The translations under genes and the position numbers were made by a program. Positions 1-14,806 of a stretch of 64,000 nucleotides of DNA are shown piece by piece. Source of the DNA: Luteimonas rhizosphaerae (lineage in GTDB: Bacteria; Pseudomonadota; Gammaproteobacteria; Xanthomonadales; Xanthomonadaceae); NCBI RefSeq assembly GCF_002849595.1, contig NZ_NRQR01000013.1, positions 124,001 to 188,000 of the forward strand, given 5' to 3'. Below the pieces are notes generated by a model that had not been told where the DNA came from, did not search any database, and was given only the letters and a program-made list of their open reading frames with translations. Numbering within the stretch: the stretch's first letter is position 1; each line of letters starts with the position of its first letter.

Positions 1-823
<823 letters not shown>

Positions 824-861
824 GGCGTTTCCCTCTTCATTTCGTTTTGGTGTGTGCAACG

Positions 862-1993
<1,132 letters not shown>

Positions 1994-2074
1994 CGTCGCC
2001 CCGCTGCACGGGGCGTTGAAAATGCGGGTGATACCATGCGCGCCATTCTCCCCCATCCAGGCTCCGACGGCCGC

Positions 2075-3387
<1,313 letters not shown>

Positions 3388-3391
<4 letters not shown>

Positions 3392-4677
3392 ACGCGGCGG
3401 ACCCGGCGCCCGACCCGGCGCCGCCGCCCCGGCGCGGGCTGCGCCTGCTGCTGTTCGCACTGATCGGCCTGGTCGCGCTGGCGCTGCTGGTCCGTCTGCT
3501 GCTGCCGCCCGAGCGCGCCCTGCGCCTGGTGCTCGCGCAACTCGAACCCACACTCGGCCTGCAGATCGACTTCGAAGGCGAGGTCGACTATCGCCTGCGC
3601 GGCACGCCGCAGCTGGTGGTTCGCGATGTCGTCGCGCGCATTCCCGGCGACGTCCAGCCTCTGCTGCAGGCCGAACGCGTGTTGCTGTCGTTGCCGTGGA
3701 AGACCATCCGCAGCCGCGGCGCCGAGCTGGAAATCGCACGCGTCGAACTCGATGCGCCGCAGTTGCACCTGCCGACCCTGTTGCGCTGGCTGGACGCGCG
3801 CCCGCCGGGCGACGGCAAGGTGCCGGCCTTCACCGACGGTGCGCGGATCGTCCGCGGCAGCCTGCTGGCGGACGGCTGGCGCATCGACGGTCTCGCGATC
3901 GACGTGCCGTCGCTGTACGCCGCGCGGCCGCTCGACGCGCGCCTCGGCGGCACCTTCGTCAGCGGCGCGCTGCAGGCCCCGTTCCGACTGCACGCGACCG
4001 CCGATCGCGTCGTCGATGCGCGCGAGCTGACGGCGGTCGGCACGGTCTCGGTCGAACAGGACGACGCGGTGCTGTCGACCACGCTCGAGGCCAGCGCCAC
4101 GCGCGTCGAGGCGACGGCCGGCCTGCGCCTGTCGCCGCTGCGGGTCGCGATGGATGCGCGCTGGCGCGATGGCGACATCGACCTGCCGTTCGCGCTCGGC
4201 CTGCACGGCACCCTCGCGGTCGAGAGCAACCGCGTGCGCTTCGCGCCGGTCGGCATCGCGACCCGCGCCGACGGGCTGGTTCCGACGTTCTCCGCCGGCG
4301 GCCGGGTCGCGCTCGGCAGGATGTTCGACCTCTCGCTCGACGGTGCGCTGGCACGCTGGCCCGAGGCCTGGCCCCTCCTGCCGCCACCGATCGGCGACAG
4401 CGACGCGCCGGTGCCCTTCGCGCTGCGTTATCGCGGACCGACGGCGCTCGATGCGCCGATCGGCCTGCGCGTCGCGCCTCCCGGCGCCACCTTCGATGGC
4501 AGCGCGCGCATCGCCGACATCGTCGCGTGGCTCGATGCCGGCGCGACCGGCGCGCCGTTGCCGGCGATGCGCGGCAGCCTGCGCGCGGACCGGATCGACA
4601 TCTCCGGCGCGCAGCTCGATGGCGTGCAGATCGAATTCGACGACGGCAGCGGCGACGCGCCCGCGACCCGGCCATGA
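3388..4677 (+). CDS. AsmA-like inner-membrane protein
   Basis: 429 residues with a GTG start overlapping the ftsY stop (GTGA). After a Pro-rich cytoplasmic tip there is one transmembrane helix at about residues 18-38 (LRLLLFALIGLVALALLVRLLL). It is followed by a long periplasmic region rich in alternating hydrophobic beta strands, such as VDYRLRGTPQLVVRDV. This resembles AsmA/AsmA2 repeats, which are thought to handle phospholipid traffic or envelope homeostasis. The protein is shorter than canonical AsmA. The family call rests on overall pattern and is moderate. Its stop overlaps the mutY start by ATGA. Confidence 0.65.
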
Positions 4678-5783
4678 GCACGCCGGCGCCCACGTACGCG
4701 TCCCGCCTGCTGGCGTGGTTCGACGTGCACGGCCGCCACGATCTGCCCTGGCAGCACCCGCGCACGCCCTACCGCGTGTGGCTGTCGGAAATCATGCTGC
4801 AGCAGACCCAGGTCCGCGTCGTCATTCCCTACTTCGAACGCTTCGTCGCGGCGCTGCCGGATGTCCGCGCCCTGGCCAACGCGCCCGACGACGACGTGCT
4901 CGCGCTGTGGTCGGGCCTCGGTTACTACGCGCGCGCCCGCAACCTGCACGCCGCCGCGCGTCGCTGCGTCGACCTGCACGACGGCGACCTGCCACGCGAT
5001 TTCGAAGCACTGCTGGCCTTGCCGGGCATCGGCCGCAGCACCGCCGGCGCGATCCTCTCGCAGGCCTGGGGCGACCGGTTCCCGATCCTCGACGGCAACG
5101 TCAAGCGCGTGCTCGCGCGCCGCCATGTCGTCGACGGCTGGCCAGCCCTGCCCAAGGTCGAGAGGCAGTTGTGGGCGATCGCCGACACGCTGCTGCCCGA
5201 CGACCGCATGGCCGACTACACCCAGGCGCAGATGGATTTCGGCGCGACGCTGTGCACGCGTTTCGATCCGGCATGCCTGCTGTGCCCGGTCAACACCGAC
5301 TGCGCCGCCTTCGCGCAGGGCCGGGTCGGCGAGCTGCCGTCGCCGAAGCCGAGCCGGGTGCTGCCCGAGCGCGAGGCGACGGTGCTGCTCCTCGAAGACC
5401 GCGGCGGCCGCGTCCTGCTGCTGCGGCGCCCGGCCAGCGGCATCTGGGCGTCCTTGTGGTCGCTGCCGCAGGCCGAAACCCACGACGCCGCGCTGGACTG
5501 GCTACGCCTGCACCAGCCCGGCCTCGTCGATGATGTCGATCTGGATTCGCCGTCGAGACTCGACACCATCCAGCACGGCTTCAGCCATTACCGGCTGCAG
5601 TTACATCCGCTGCACTGGCGTGGCCTCGCCCCGCGCAACGGCGTGCGCGACAATGGCGACGCTGGCCTGGACACGGCCCCCACCCTGCGCTGGGTCGCGC
5701 GCGATGAACTCGCGTCGCTCGGCATTCCCGCACCGATCCGGACGCTGCTGCAATCCCTGCGCGCCGGCGAACAGGACACCTGA
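4674..5783 (+). CDS. mutY: Adenine DNA glycosylase
   Basis: Removes adenine mispaired with 8-oxoguanine. 369 residues. It shows the [11 protein letters not shown] segment with the catalytic Glu, the helix-hairpin-helix [13 protein letters not shown] near residue 118, the Asp of [11 protein letters not shown], and the iron-sulphur cysteines as C-x6-C-x2-C-x5-C ([17 protein letters not shown]). A C-terminal NUDIX-like 8-oxoG recognition domain follows from about residue 230. The ATG overlaps the preceding stop. yggX remnants follow one base after the stop, the usual mutY-yggX pairing. Confidence 0.96.
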   Translation: MSTPAPTYASRLLAWFDVHGRHDLPWQHPRTPYRVWLSEIMLQQTQVRVVIPYFERFVAALPDVRALANAPDDDVLALWSGLGYYARARNLHAAARRCVDLHDGDLPRDFEALLALPGIGRSTAGAILSQAWGDRFPILDGNVKRVLARRHVVDGWPALPKVERQLWAIADTLLPDDRMADYTQAQMDFGATLCTRFDPACLLCPVNTDCAAFAQGRVGELPSPKPSRVLPEREATVLLLEDRGGRVLLLRRPASGIWASLWSLPQAETHDAALDWLRLHQPGLVDDVDLDSPSRLDTIQHGFSHYRLQLHPLHWRGLAPRNGVRDNGDAGLDTAPTLRWVARDELASLGIPAPIRTLLQSLRAGEQDT

Positions 5784-5784
5784 C

Positions 5785-6034
5785 ATGCCCCGTACCGTCT
5801 TCTGGCCTGGATTTCGCGCCGTGGCCCGGCGAGCTCGGCAAGCGCCTGTATGCCGAGATCGGCAAGACCGCGTGGGCCGCCTGGCTCGCCCACCAGACCA
5901 TGCTGATCAACGAGAACCGGCTGTCGCCGCTCGATCCCAAGCACCGCGCCTTCCTCGAAACCGAGATGCGCAAGTTCCTGTTCGAAGGCGGCACCGAGCG
6001 TCCGGCCGGTTACGTGCCCGTCGCGGACGCCTGA
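5785..6034 (+). pseudogene. yggX: yggX (Fe(II)-trafficking protein), frameshifted with internal deletion
   Basis: The ATG at 5785 encodes MPRTVF, the normal family N-terminus. From 5804 another reading frame carries the rest: [20 protein letters not shown], the [12 protein letters not shown] segment, DPKHRAFLE and KFLFEGG, to a TGA at 6032-6034. Between them only one base remains where family members have about nine residues, including the functional Cys7. By comparison with remembered homologues about 26 bp are missing. YggX protects Fe-S proteins from oxidative damage. As read here no intact product can be made, and no alternative start serves the second frame. Either a real small deletion or a sequence error. 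The 3' end overlaps the next, convergent gene by 25 bp. Confidence 0.85.
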
Positions 6035-6492
6035 TCCGGCTCGCCGAGCGCATCGCGCGCGGTGCGCTCGGCTTCGCGCACCGCCTTCACGTCGAGCGCC
6101 CGGATCTGCTGGATGTGGCAGGGAATCTGCACGCCCGGTCCGCGATGGCCGACCAGCACCTTGTCGAAGCGCGCACTGACCCGGTTCGTCGTGCTGGTGA
6201 CGCCGATCGTCGTCGCGTACGGCAGGTTCTGGCAGGGACCGGACAGATCCAGCAGCCAGGCTTCGCTGGGCCGCGTCCAGACCGCGATCGCCGCATCGCC
6301 GAGCGACGTCCAGCCGTTGATGCTGCCGTTGTAGTGGAAGCTGTTGACCGGTGCGCCGGCATTCGCCGCGTAGATCGCGTATTTCGCATCGCCTCGCAGG
6401 CCGCCGCTGACGCAGCCCGCGAGCAGCGCGACGACGAGGGAGCGTGCGTGTCGGGACGCGGACACGGACACGGACGGCAGAGGGACAGGCAT
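6010..6492 (-). CDS. DUF6491-like lipoprotein
   Basis: 160 residues from ATG 6492. The N-terminus has basic residues, a short hydrophobic stretch and a lipobox-like LVVALLAGC (Cys27), so it is probably lipid-anchored. The body contains [22 protein letters not shown], a pattern I associate with small xanthomonad proteins annotated DUF6491. Two further cysteines (GPCQNLP and IPCHIQ) could form a disulphide in the periplasm. The function is unknown. It ends tail-to-tail over the yggX remnant. In-frame upstream codons run through the tRNA-Phe terminator and tRNA, so they are not credible starts. Confidence 0.6.
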   Translation of the reverse strand: MPVPLPSVSVSASRHARSLVVALLAGCVSGGLRGDAKYAIYAANAGAPVNSFHYNGSINGWTSLGDAAIAVWTRPSEAWLLDLSGPCQNLPYATTIGVTSTTNRVSARFDKVLVGHRGPGVQIPCHIQQIRALDVKAVREAERTARDALGEPDQASATGT

Positions 6493-6753
6493 GGGCACGG
6501 GCGGCTCCTGCGTGGACGCGGTGATCGGGAGACGTCCGATGATGCGCCCGTATCGGGCCCCGCGCGACCCGCGGCGTGCGCCGCTTCCGGCACGGCGTCG
6601 GAGGCTGCCGGCAGACTGCAGGATCCATGCGGCAACCGGAACGCGCGAACGCGCCCTGGCGAGAAGCATGGGAACCTCGATGCGCGCGATCTCACGCGCC
6701 CGGAACGTCACGCAGCCGCAGCAGGAAACCTCCTGCGCCCGGACGCCGGGCAC

Positions 6754-6778
6754 AAAAAAACCCGCTTCGCAGCAGGCT
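6754..6778 (-). terminator. Intrinsic terminator of tRNA-Phe
   Basis: On the minus strand AGCCTGCT-GCGA-AGCGGGTT forms an 8-bp stem with two G-U pairs and a 4-nt loop, and runs into seven T residues (6760-6754). It lies 13 bp after the tRNA 3' end. Confidence 0.8.
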
Positions 6779-6791
6779 TTTCGTTCCGCAA

Positions 6792-6867
6792 TGGTGGCCG
6801 GGGACGGAATCGAACCGCCGACACGGGGATTTTCAATCCCCTGCTCTACCAACTGAGCTACCCGGCC
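6792..6867 (-). tRNA. tRNA-Phe (GAA)
   Basis: A 76-nt cloverleaf with encoded CCA. The acceptor GGCCGGG pairs with CCCGGCC. The D arm has AGCTCAGTTGGTAGAGC. The anticodon loop TTGAAAA between GGGGA and TCCCC gives GAA. The T loop is TTCGATT. It is a single tRNA gene with its own promoter and terminator. Confidence 0.98.
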
Positions 6868-6881
6868 ACTGCGGGAGGCGC

Positions 6882-6910
6882 ATGATACGGGGCGACGTTC
6901 GCCACGGCAA
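6882..6910 (-). promoter_or_regulatory. Promoter of tRNA-Phe
   Basis: On the minus strand TTGCCG (6910-6905) and TATCAT (6887-6882) are separated by 17 bp. The -10 box ends 14 bp before the mature tRNA 5' end. This is a sigma-70 type layout read by eye. Confidence 0.6.
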
Positions 6911-7113
6911 CACCTTTGCGAGCGGACGTCGGCAGGAGTGCCGTGGCGATGCCATCCCGCCGACGCCGTGGTGCGCCGGGGCCCTCGGTGGCCTGCAGCG
7001 CTACGGCGGTGCGCGCACGCATCGCCCGTCGGAAGACCCGCGCGTGCGTGTCGCAGGGCGCATGCCCGGGTGCTCGCGTTAACATCGGACGCCCAATCCG
7101 CTGGAGAGTCGCG

Positions 7114-7587
7114 ATGAAGACCTGGAAGCTGCTGGCCGTCGTCGGCCTGGCCGTGCTGATGACCGCATGTGCGACCGGCACCCGTCGCGTCTCCGAACCG
7201 ACGGCGAGCGTGCAGCAGTTGACCGTCGGCACCGACGGCAACTGGTCGGTGGACCTGCGCCTGCAGAACTACAGCAGCATCCCGATGCGTTTCGAGTCGC
7301 TGCAGCTGACGCTCGCGGTCGGCGGCGACGAGGCCGGCACCCTGTCGCAGGCGACCGGCCTGACCATCGGGCCGGAGTCGGCCGACATCGTCACGGTCGC
7401 CCTCGTCCCCGACGCGCAGGCACGTGCGCGCATCGCCGATACCCTGGCCGCGAACCGCGCACTCGGCTATCGCCTCGACGGCACCTTGCGCGTCGCGCCG
7501 GAAGACCGCGGCAATGCGCGCGACTATCCGATCCGCCGCGAGAGCAGCCTCAATCCCGTGCCCGGCCTGCCGGGCGTGATGCGCTGA
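7114..7587 (+). CDS. LEA type 2-like lipoprotein
   Basis: 157 residues. The signal peptide MKTWKLLAVVGLAVLMTAC has its lipobox Cys at 19. The mature part (GNWSVDLRLQNYSSIPMRFE, then LTLAVGG and a late basic tail) resembles the immunoglobulin-like WHy/LEA-2 fold, in which a small beta sandwich carries an N-Y/N-x-S-x-I-P pattern. Bacterial members are envelope proteins of unclear role, some linked to desiccation stress. The family call is by pattern only. GGAGAG lies just upstream of the ATG. It stands alone between tRNA-Phe and the dehydrogenase. Confidence 0.65.
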   Translation: MKTWKLLAVVGLAVLMTACATGTRRVSEPTASVQQLTVGTDGNWSVDLRLQNYSSIPMRFESLQLTLAVGGDEAGTLSQATGLTIGPESADIVTVALVPDAQARARIADTLAANRALGYRLDGTLRVAPEDRGNARDYPIRRESSLNPVPGLPGVMR

Positions 7588-7670
7588 TCGGGCGCCAGCC
7601 CCCGCTTACGACACGACGCGTCCTCCGCCGCCCACCGCGGCCACTCCCGAACGAGATGCCAGCCAACACC

Positions 7671-9461
<1,791 letters not shown>

Positions 9462-9484
9462 CCTGCCCCACGCGGGCCCTGCGT

Positions 9485-9508
9485 CGCGACGTGTTCCGGC
9501 ACGTCGCG
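9485..9508 (+). terminator. GC hairpin after the acyl-CoA dehydrogenase gene
   Basis: A perfect 9-bp stem, CGCGACGTG paired with CACGTCGCG around a 6-nt loop, 24 bp after the stop codon. There is no T tract, so it may be an mRNA-stabilising or Rho-associated hairpin rather than an intrinsic terminator. Confidence 0.4.
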
Positions 9509-9621
9509 CATCGCTGACGGGGGCCATCCGAACGCCATCGATTCCCGCGTTCCATCGACCTGCAGACGGCCGCGCAGCGCTTGCGCAAACCGTCATCGAA
9601 TGGGTATATGCTCGGTCTCCA

Positions 9622-10284
9622 ATGGAGGCCTACAGCGCGATCGCACGCCTGACCCCCACCGGCGCCGCAACGGCTTCGGACTCCGACTTTTCCCCGATCG
9701 TTTCCGCACGCAACGGCCGTCCCGGCCGCGATGGCGTGCGCCTGCTCGCCCTCGACGCACATGGCCGCGCGCTCAACTGGATCAGCTGGCAGGACGCGGC
9801 CTGCCTCTACGCGCGCGGCGCCGTCGCGTGGACGCTCGGCGATCCCTGCATCGAACTGCACGGCGGCACCTGCCGCGATACCGGCGTGCAGAGCCGCATG
9901 GAACTGCACCCGATCATCGCCGGCCGCAGCCATGTACGTCCGACGGCCGGCGACCCGACGCCGGCGCTGACCAACGTCGCGCTGTTCGCACGCGACCGGC
10001 ACCTGTGCCTGTATTGCGGCCGCAGCTGCAGCCGGCAATTGCTGACTCGCGACCACGTCGATCCGCTGTCGAAGGGTGGGCTCGACATCTGGGAGAACGT
10101 GGTCTCGGCGTGTTTCCAGTGCAACTCGCGCAAGGGCGGGCGCACGCCGCAGCAGGCGTCGATGCCGCTGCTCGCCGTGCCGTTCCGGCCGAGCTGGATC
10201 GAGCATCTGATCTTGAGCAACCGCAACATCCTCGCCGACCAGATGGCGTTCCTCACCCATCACCTGCCCAAGCGCCGGCGCTGA
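9622..10284 (+). CDS. HNH endonuclease family protein
   Basis: 220 residues from ATG 9622. The C-terminal half has a zinc-type HNH module: CLYCG at about residue 131, LTRDHVDPLSKGG with the catalytic-type His, WENVVSACFQCNSRKGGRTP with the second Cys pair and Asn. The N-terminal half (LLALDAHGRALNWISWQDAA, a sensor-like beta segment) matches the common chromosomal HNH proteins of proteobacteria. These are often linked to DNA repair or are of unknown use. No restriction or toxin partner lies nearby, so I would not call it a defence gene. Confidence 0.85.
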   Translation: MEAYSAIARLTPTGAATASDSDFSPIVSARNGRPGRDGVRLLALDAHGRALNWISWQDAACLYARGAVAWTLGDPCIELHGGTCRDTGVQSRMELHPIIAGRSHVRPTAGDPTPALTNVALFARDRHLCLYCGRSCSRQLLTRDHVDPLSKGGLDIWENVVSACFQCNSRKGGRTPQQASMPLLAVPFRPSWIEHLILSNRNILADQMAFLTHHLPKRRR

Positions 10285-10405
10285 CCGCACGGCGTCGGGA
10301 CTGCGTCACGTCCCGGCCTGCGACACGGCGACATCCCGGACGCACCGCGCACATCGTGGCCGCTGCTCGCTACACTCCAGCCACTGCGTCCATCGGTAAG
10401 CCTGC

Positions 10406-11581
10406 ATGCCCCTGACCATCAGCCTGAGCGGAATGGATTCCGCGACGGAAACCGCGCTGCGCGCGGCATTCACCGCCGCCAACGCCCGCCTCGGGGGTCG
10501 CTGCGAGCTGTTGCCCGACGGCCAGGCCGAGTACGTCATCGTCGACATGGACAGCATGTACGGGCCGATGAGCTGGCTACGCCTGCACGCCGCCGGCAAG
10601 CAGATCATCGGCCTGACCTCCGCGCCGCGCGTGCAGACCCATTACCGTCTCGGCCGCCCCTTCGACGATGCCGCGCTCGCGGCGCTGCTGCAGGAGATCG
10701 ATCCCACGCTGGCCAGCGCCACGGACGCGCCGGCGGCGCCCCGGATCGAGACTCCCGGTACCGCGCAGGACTCGAACGCTGCTGCGCCGGCACCGGCACC
10801 GTCGCCAGTGAAGCCCGAGCCGCCCGACGCCGCGCCCGTCGTCGAGGTCCCGGCGCCCGTCTCGCCACTGCCCGCTGCGGTTCCCGCGGAATCGCACGCG
10901 ACGCCGACACCGGACGTCGAACACACGAACGAGGCGCCGGCAGCCGCTGCCACCCCCGACATCGCAGCGCCCGTTGCCGTGCACGTGGTGCCGCTGGTGC
11001 CGCCCACCCCCGATCGCGATCCGGTCTTCGCCGACTGGCTGGTGCCCGGTGCCCTGCAGGGTCGACTGCGCTACCGGCGCGACACCGGCCCGACCCTGTG
11101 GCTGGATGCGGACGCACAGCAGTATTTCGGCCCGACGACCCTGAAGCCGCTGACCCAGTACTTCAGCGGAAGCGTCCGGCGCGAGGATTTCGAAGCCGTC
11201 GCCGACGACGCCTGGGCCCGCGACACCGCCGACGCCGGCGCGCCGCAGCCGCAGCAGCGCCTGCAATGGCTGGCGGGCCTGTTGGCCGACGACGCGGATC
11301 TCCTCGTCAATGGGGACTCGCCGACGCGCTTCACGCTGAACAAGTGGCCGCAGACCGAGCGCGAGTATCCGCGTCACTTCCGCATCGCGACCGCGATGAT
11401 GCGCGGCCCGGCGACGATCGCCGAGGTCATCGCCGCCAGTGGCGTGCCGGCCGACGAAGTGGTCAGGTTCGTCAACGCCAGTCTGGCGACAGGCCATGCC
11501 GAGCCCGTGGCCGATCCCGCCGCGGAGCCCCTCGATACGGCGAAAAAGGGCGGGTTCTTCTCGCGTCTGCGCCGCGGCTGA
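10406..11581 (+). CDS. Uncharacterised protein with pseudo-receiver-like N-terminus
   Basis: 391 residues. Residues 1-105 alternate strands and helices in a receiver-like order: YVIVDMDSM at the position of a phospho-acceptor strand, IIGLTSAP at the Thr/Ser switch strand, and YRLGRPFDDAAL where the lysine strand would be. The lysine is replaced by Arg, so any receiver fold would probably be inactive. Residues about 110-205 are a low-complexity Pro/Ala linker. The C-terminal part (FADWLVPGALQGRLRY onward) is globular and ends in a small helix-turn-helix-like region (MRGPATIAEVIAASGVPADE) and a basic FFSRLRRG tail. The family is not recognised. It could be a regulatory adaptor, which is inference. 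Confidence 0.6.
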   Translation: MPLTISLSGMDSATETALRAAFTAANARLGGRCELLPDGQAEYVIVDMDSMYGPMSWLRLHAAGKQIIGLTSAPRVQTHYRLGRPFDDAALAALLQEIDPTLASATDAPAAPRIETPGTAQDSNAAAPAPAPSPVKPEPPDAAPVVEVPAPVSPLPAAVPAESHATPTPDVEHTNEAPAAAATPDIAAPVAVHVVPLVPPTPDRDPVFADWLVPGALQGRLRYRRDTGPTLWLDADAQQYFGPTTLKPLTQYFSGSVRREDFEAVADDAWARDTADAGAPQPQQRLQWLAGLLADDADLLVNGDSPTRFTLNKWPQTEREYPRHFRIATAMMRGPATIAEVIAASGVPADEVVRFVNASLATGHAEPVADPAAEPLDTAKKGGFFSRLRRG

Positions 11582-11621
11582 GACGCGGTGCGCATGACCG
11601 CGCGATGACACGGCCCCCGGC

Positions 11622-11642
11622 GGCAAGCCTTACAATGGCCGG
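11622..11642 (+). promoter_or_regulatory. Candidate leaderless promoter of dxs
   Basis: GGCAAGCCTTACAATG (11622-11637) contains TACAAT at 11631-11636, just 6 bp before the dxs ATG at 11643. There is no Shine-Dalgarno between them. This is identical in sequence and spacing to the element before the ferredoxin gene. Confidence 0.5.
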
Positions 11643-13559
11643 ATGATCGATTCCACGCGCTACCCGCGCCTCGCGCGCATCGGCGTGCCGTCCGACCTCC
11701 GCCAGTTCGACGAGTCCGAACTGCGTGCGATCGCCGACGAACTGCGCGCCTACCTCATCGAATCCGTCGGCAGGAGCGGGGGCCATTTCGGCGCCGGCCT
11801 CGGCGTCATCGAGCTGACCACCGCGCTGCACTATCTGTACGACACGCCGGAGGATCGCATCGTCTGGGACGTCGGCCACCAGACGTATCCGCACAAGATC
11901 CTGACCGGCCGCCGCGACCAGATCCACACCGTCAAGCAGAATGACGGCGTCGCGCCGTTCCCGAAGCGCGAAGAATCCGAATACGACACCTTCGGTGTCG
12001 GCCATTCGTCGACCTCGATCTCCGCCGCGCTGGGCATGGCGATCGCGAACGCGCAGGCCGGCAACGAACGTCGCGTGGTCGCGGTCATCGGCGACGGCGC
12101 GATGACCGCCGGCATGGCCTACGAGGCCCTGAACCACGCCGGCGGCATGGACCCCGAGCCCGATATGCTGGTGATCCTCAACGACAACCGCATGTCGATC
12201 AGCGAAGCCGTCGGCGGCCTGACCCAGATGCTCGGCCGCATGACCGGCAACCGCACGCTCAACGCGCTGCGCGAGGGCGGCAAGAAACTGCTGGGCGACA
12301 AGAACAATCCGACGGCGAAGTTCGTCCGCCGCTGGGAAGAGCACTGGAAGGGCATGTTCGTGCCGTCCACTCTATTCGAGGAGATGGGCTTCCATTACAC
12401 CGGTCCGATCGACGGCCACGACGTCAAGGCGCTCGTCGCCGCGCTGAAGACGCTCAAGACCCTGAAGGGCCCGCAGTTGCTGCACGTCATCACGACCAAG
12501 GGCAAGGGCTACGAACTCGCCGAAGGCGACCAGATCGGCTATCACGCGGTGTCGCCGTTCGATCCCACGCTCGGCATCGTCGCCAAGGCCGGCGGCGTGA
12601 AGAAGCCGACCTATACCGACGTGTTCGGCGACTGGCTGTGCGACATGGCCGCGGCCGACGATCGCCTGCTCGCCATCACGCCCGCGATGCGCGAAGGCTC
12701 GGGCCTCGTGCGCTTCAGCCGCGAATATCCCGAGCGCTATTTCGATACCGCGATCGCCGAGCAGCACGCTGTCACGCTCGCCGCCGGCATGGCCTGCGAA
12801 GGCGCGAAGCCGGTCGTCGCGATCTACTCGACCTTCCTGCAGCGCGGCTACGACCAGCTGGTGCACGACGTGGCGGTGCAGAAGCTCGACGTGCTGTTCG
12901 CGATCGACCGCGGTGGCGTCGTCGGCCCCGATGGCGCCACGCACGCGGGCAACCTGGACCTGAGCTTCCTGCGCTGCGTGCCGAACATGGTGATCATGGC
13001 GCCCGCCGACGAGAACGAATGCCGGCAGCTGCTGTCGACCGGCTTCCGACACGACGGTCCGGCGGCGGTGCGATATCCGCGCGGTACCGGTCCCGGCGTC
13101 GCCGTGCAGACCGACCTCGAGCCGCTGCCGATCGGCGAGGCGGAGGTGCGCCGCGAAGGCGACCGGCTCGCCCTGCTCGCCTTCGGCGCGCTGGTGCCGG
13201 TGGCCGAACGCGTCGGCGCCGAACTCGGCCTGACGGTCGTCAACATGCGCTTCGTCAAGCCGCTGGACCGCGCGCTGCTGCTGGCGCTGGCCGGGACCCA
13301 CGACGGTTTCGTGACCCTCGAGGACAACGTCGTCGCCGGCGGTGCCGGCTCGGGTGTCGCCGAGCTGCTCAATGCCGAAGGCGTGACCCTGCCGATGCTG
13401 CATCTCGGCCTGCCGGACGCGTTCCAGCATCACGCCAGCCGCGAAGACCTGCTGGCCGAAGCCGGACTCGACGATGCCGGCCTGCGCGCCGCATTGCGCG
13501 CGCGCTGGCCGCAGGTGGTCGCGACGCCGCAGGCGCCGGCACGCAGCCTGGCGAGCTGA
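11643..13559 (+). CDS. dxs: 1-deoxy-D-xylulose-5-phosphate synthase
   Basis: Thiamine diphosphate enzyme condensing pyruvate with glyceraldehyde 3-phosphate, the entry step of the MEP isoprenoid pathway. 638 residues, full length. Visible: [31 protein letters not shown], the ThDP-binding [19 protein letters not shown] to NDN near residue 150-180, the transketolase-type [13 protein letters not shown] with the catalytic Glu, and [16 protein letters not shown]. The C-terminal domain reads [11 protein letters not shown] to the end. The ATG at 11643 gives [10 protein letters not shown], a normal start. It is converging with the TraB/GumN gene 45 bp downstream. Confidence 0.97.
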   Translation: MIDSTRYPRLARIGVPSDLRQFDESELRAIADELRAYLIESVGRSGGHFGAGLGVIELTTALHYLYDTPEDRIVWDVGHQTYPHKILTGRRDQIHTVKQNDGVAPFPKREESEYDTFGVGHSSTSISAALGMAIANAQAGNERRVVAVIGDGAMTAGMAYEALNHAGGMDPEPDMLVILNDNRMSISEAVGGLTQMLGRMTGNRTLNALREGGKKLLGDKNNPTAKFVRRWEEHWKGMFVPSTLFEEMGFHYTGPIDGHDVKALVAALKTLKTLKGPQLLHVITTKGKGYELAEGDQIGYHAVSPFDPTLGIVAKAGGVKKPTYTDVFGDWLCDMAAADDRLLAITPAMREGSGLVRFSREYPERYFDTAIAEQHAVTLAAGMACEGAKPVVAIYSTFLQRGYDQLVHDVAVQKLDVLFAIDRGGVVGPDGATHAGNLDLSFLRCVPNMVIMAPADENECRQLLSTGFRHDGPAAVRYPRGTGPGVAVQTDLEPLPIGEAEVRREGDRLALLAFGALVPVAERVGAELGLTVVNMRFVKPLDRALLLALAGTHDGFVTLEDNVVAGGAGSGVAELLNAEGVTLPMLHLGLPDAFQHHASREDLLAEAGLDDAGLRAALRARWPQVVATPQAPARSLAS

Positions 13560-13604
13560 TCGAGGACGCGTCCCGTCCGACGGCGATGCCGGCGCGTCCG
13601 CGCC

Positions 13605-14651
13605 TCAGGGCGCTTCGACCGTGTAGCCGCGGTCCGCGAGTGTCGCCAGGTAGCCGTCGGGTGCGAGCACCAGCGCCATCGGCAGGGTCGCGAACGTCGA
13701 TCGATGCGTCGCGAGCGCGTCTTCCGCCGATGCCAGCCACTTCGCCTCGATCTGGCGATCGATATCGGTGATGCCCAGCCGCTGCGCGATGCCGGAACCG
13801 GTCAAGACGCGCACGCAGGCGGCGAACTGGCTCTGCATCGGCAACGCGCGCAGGGCCGCGATGTCACCGCCGGCCCAGGCGTTGGCACGCTCGCCCATGC
13901 GCTGCAGGTCGTTCTCGATGCGCGTGAGCGTGCGTTCGAAACACTCGAGATCCGCCAGCGGGCCGTCGCCGAACTCGCGGATCAGCGCCTTCGGATCATC
14001 GATCTTGATCTCGACATTGCTCGCGATGACCGGGATGTCGTGGCGGCGCGCGAGTCGCGACACCAGCGGCTCGACCACGCTGTCCTGGCTGAGCCCGGCC
14101 TGCTGGATCGCATCGCCGTAGAGCTCCTGGGCCGCGAAGATCGGACGCCAGCGTTCGACCCGGTCGCTGCGGCCGATGTAGCGCGCCTTCAGCGGCTGCC
14201 AGCGCGCGTACATCTCGGCAGGCACCACGTCGGCCAGGCGCTTGTCGTCGGGAATCCGCCGCGCGCGCAGTAGCGACGGCACCAGCATCAGCCCGCGGAT
14301 CCGGCCGATGCCGCTGCCGACCGACACCGACGGCGAGGCGAGGATCGCCTGCGACTGCGCGACGACCGCCTCGACATCGCCCGACATCCACTCCATGCGG
14401 CGCGGCAGTGGCGAGATCTCGCCCAGCACGTGCAGGGTGTGCTCGCCACGCGTGACCCGCCACAGGCCCGGGCCCGGCTGCCGGCCGGACACCACGACGA
14501 CGCCCATGTCGACGATGTCGGTGTCCTCGGCCTGGATCGTCGCGACGATACCGCCGTCGAGCGCGGTCTCAGGCGCCGGCGCCTGCGCGGCGGCGCATCC
14601 CATGGCGCATGCCAGCAGCAGGCCGGCCAGACCGCGTGATTTCCGACCCAT
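13605..14651 (-). CDS. TraB/GumN family protein
   Basis: 348 residues from ATG 14651, chosen because AGGGA lies 6 bp upstream. ATG 14657 and GTG 14666 are alternatives. An N-terminal signal peptide (GLAGLLLACAMGCAAA) suggests export, possibly as a lipoprotein. The body has the family features: LWRVTRGEHTLHVLGEISPLP near residue 60, a long helical middle, and the C-terminal LATHRSTFATLPMALVLAPDGYLATLADRGYTVEAP. TraB/GumN proteins resemble Tiki-type metalloproteases, but the clear HG/E-E pairs are hard to see here (TLHVLGE lacks the usual GTxH), so activity is uncertain. Confidence 0.75.
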   Translation of the reverse strand: MGRKSRGLAGLLLACAMGCAAAQAPAPETALDGGIVATIQAEDTDIVDMGVVVVSGRQPGPGLWRVTRGEHTLHVLGEISPLPRRMEWMSGDVEAVVAQSQAILASPSVSVGSGIGRIRGLMLVPSLLRARRIPDDKRLADVVPAEMYARWQPLKARYIGRSDRVERWRPIFAAQELYGDAIQQAGLSQDSVVEPLVSRLARRHDIPVIASNVEIKIDDPKALIREFGDGPLADLECFERTLTRIENDLQRMGERANAWAGGDIAALRALPMQSQFAACVRVLTGSGIAQRLGITDIDRQIEAKWLASAEDALATHRSTFATLPMALVLAPDGYLATLADRGYTVEAP

Positions 14652-14776
14652 GCTCATTCCCTGCACTCCTGCGACGCGTCATTACACCCAGTGCCCGCGC
14701 GTCCGGCAACGTCCGGAGGTCACGCACGCGGCGCTGTCCTCGGCCCCGGTTCATGCAACGGCGTCCCGGAACGAAG

Positions 14777-14799
14777 AAGGCCCGCACGTGGCGGGCCTT
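14777..14799 (-). terminator. Intrinsic terminator of tRNA-Pro
   Basis: AAGGCCCGC and GCGGGCCTT form a perfect 9-bp stem around a 5-nt loop, starting 8 bp after the tRNA 3' end on the minus strand and followed by TCTTCG. The T tract is short. Confidence 0.7.
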
Positions 14800-14806
14800 C
14801 AGGATG

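Noticed and set aside
6792..6867. tRNA genes (Phe, Pro, Val, Asn) as integration sites of mobile elements
   Set aside because: No integrase, no direct repeat of a tRNA 3' end and no foreign gene block adjoins any of the four tRNAs.
9622..10284. HNH nuclease as part of a defence or restriction system
   Set aside because: No methyltransferase, specificity, toxin or effector partner is adjacent, and the protein matches the common stand-alone chromosomal type.
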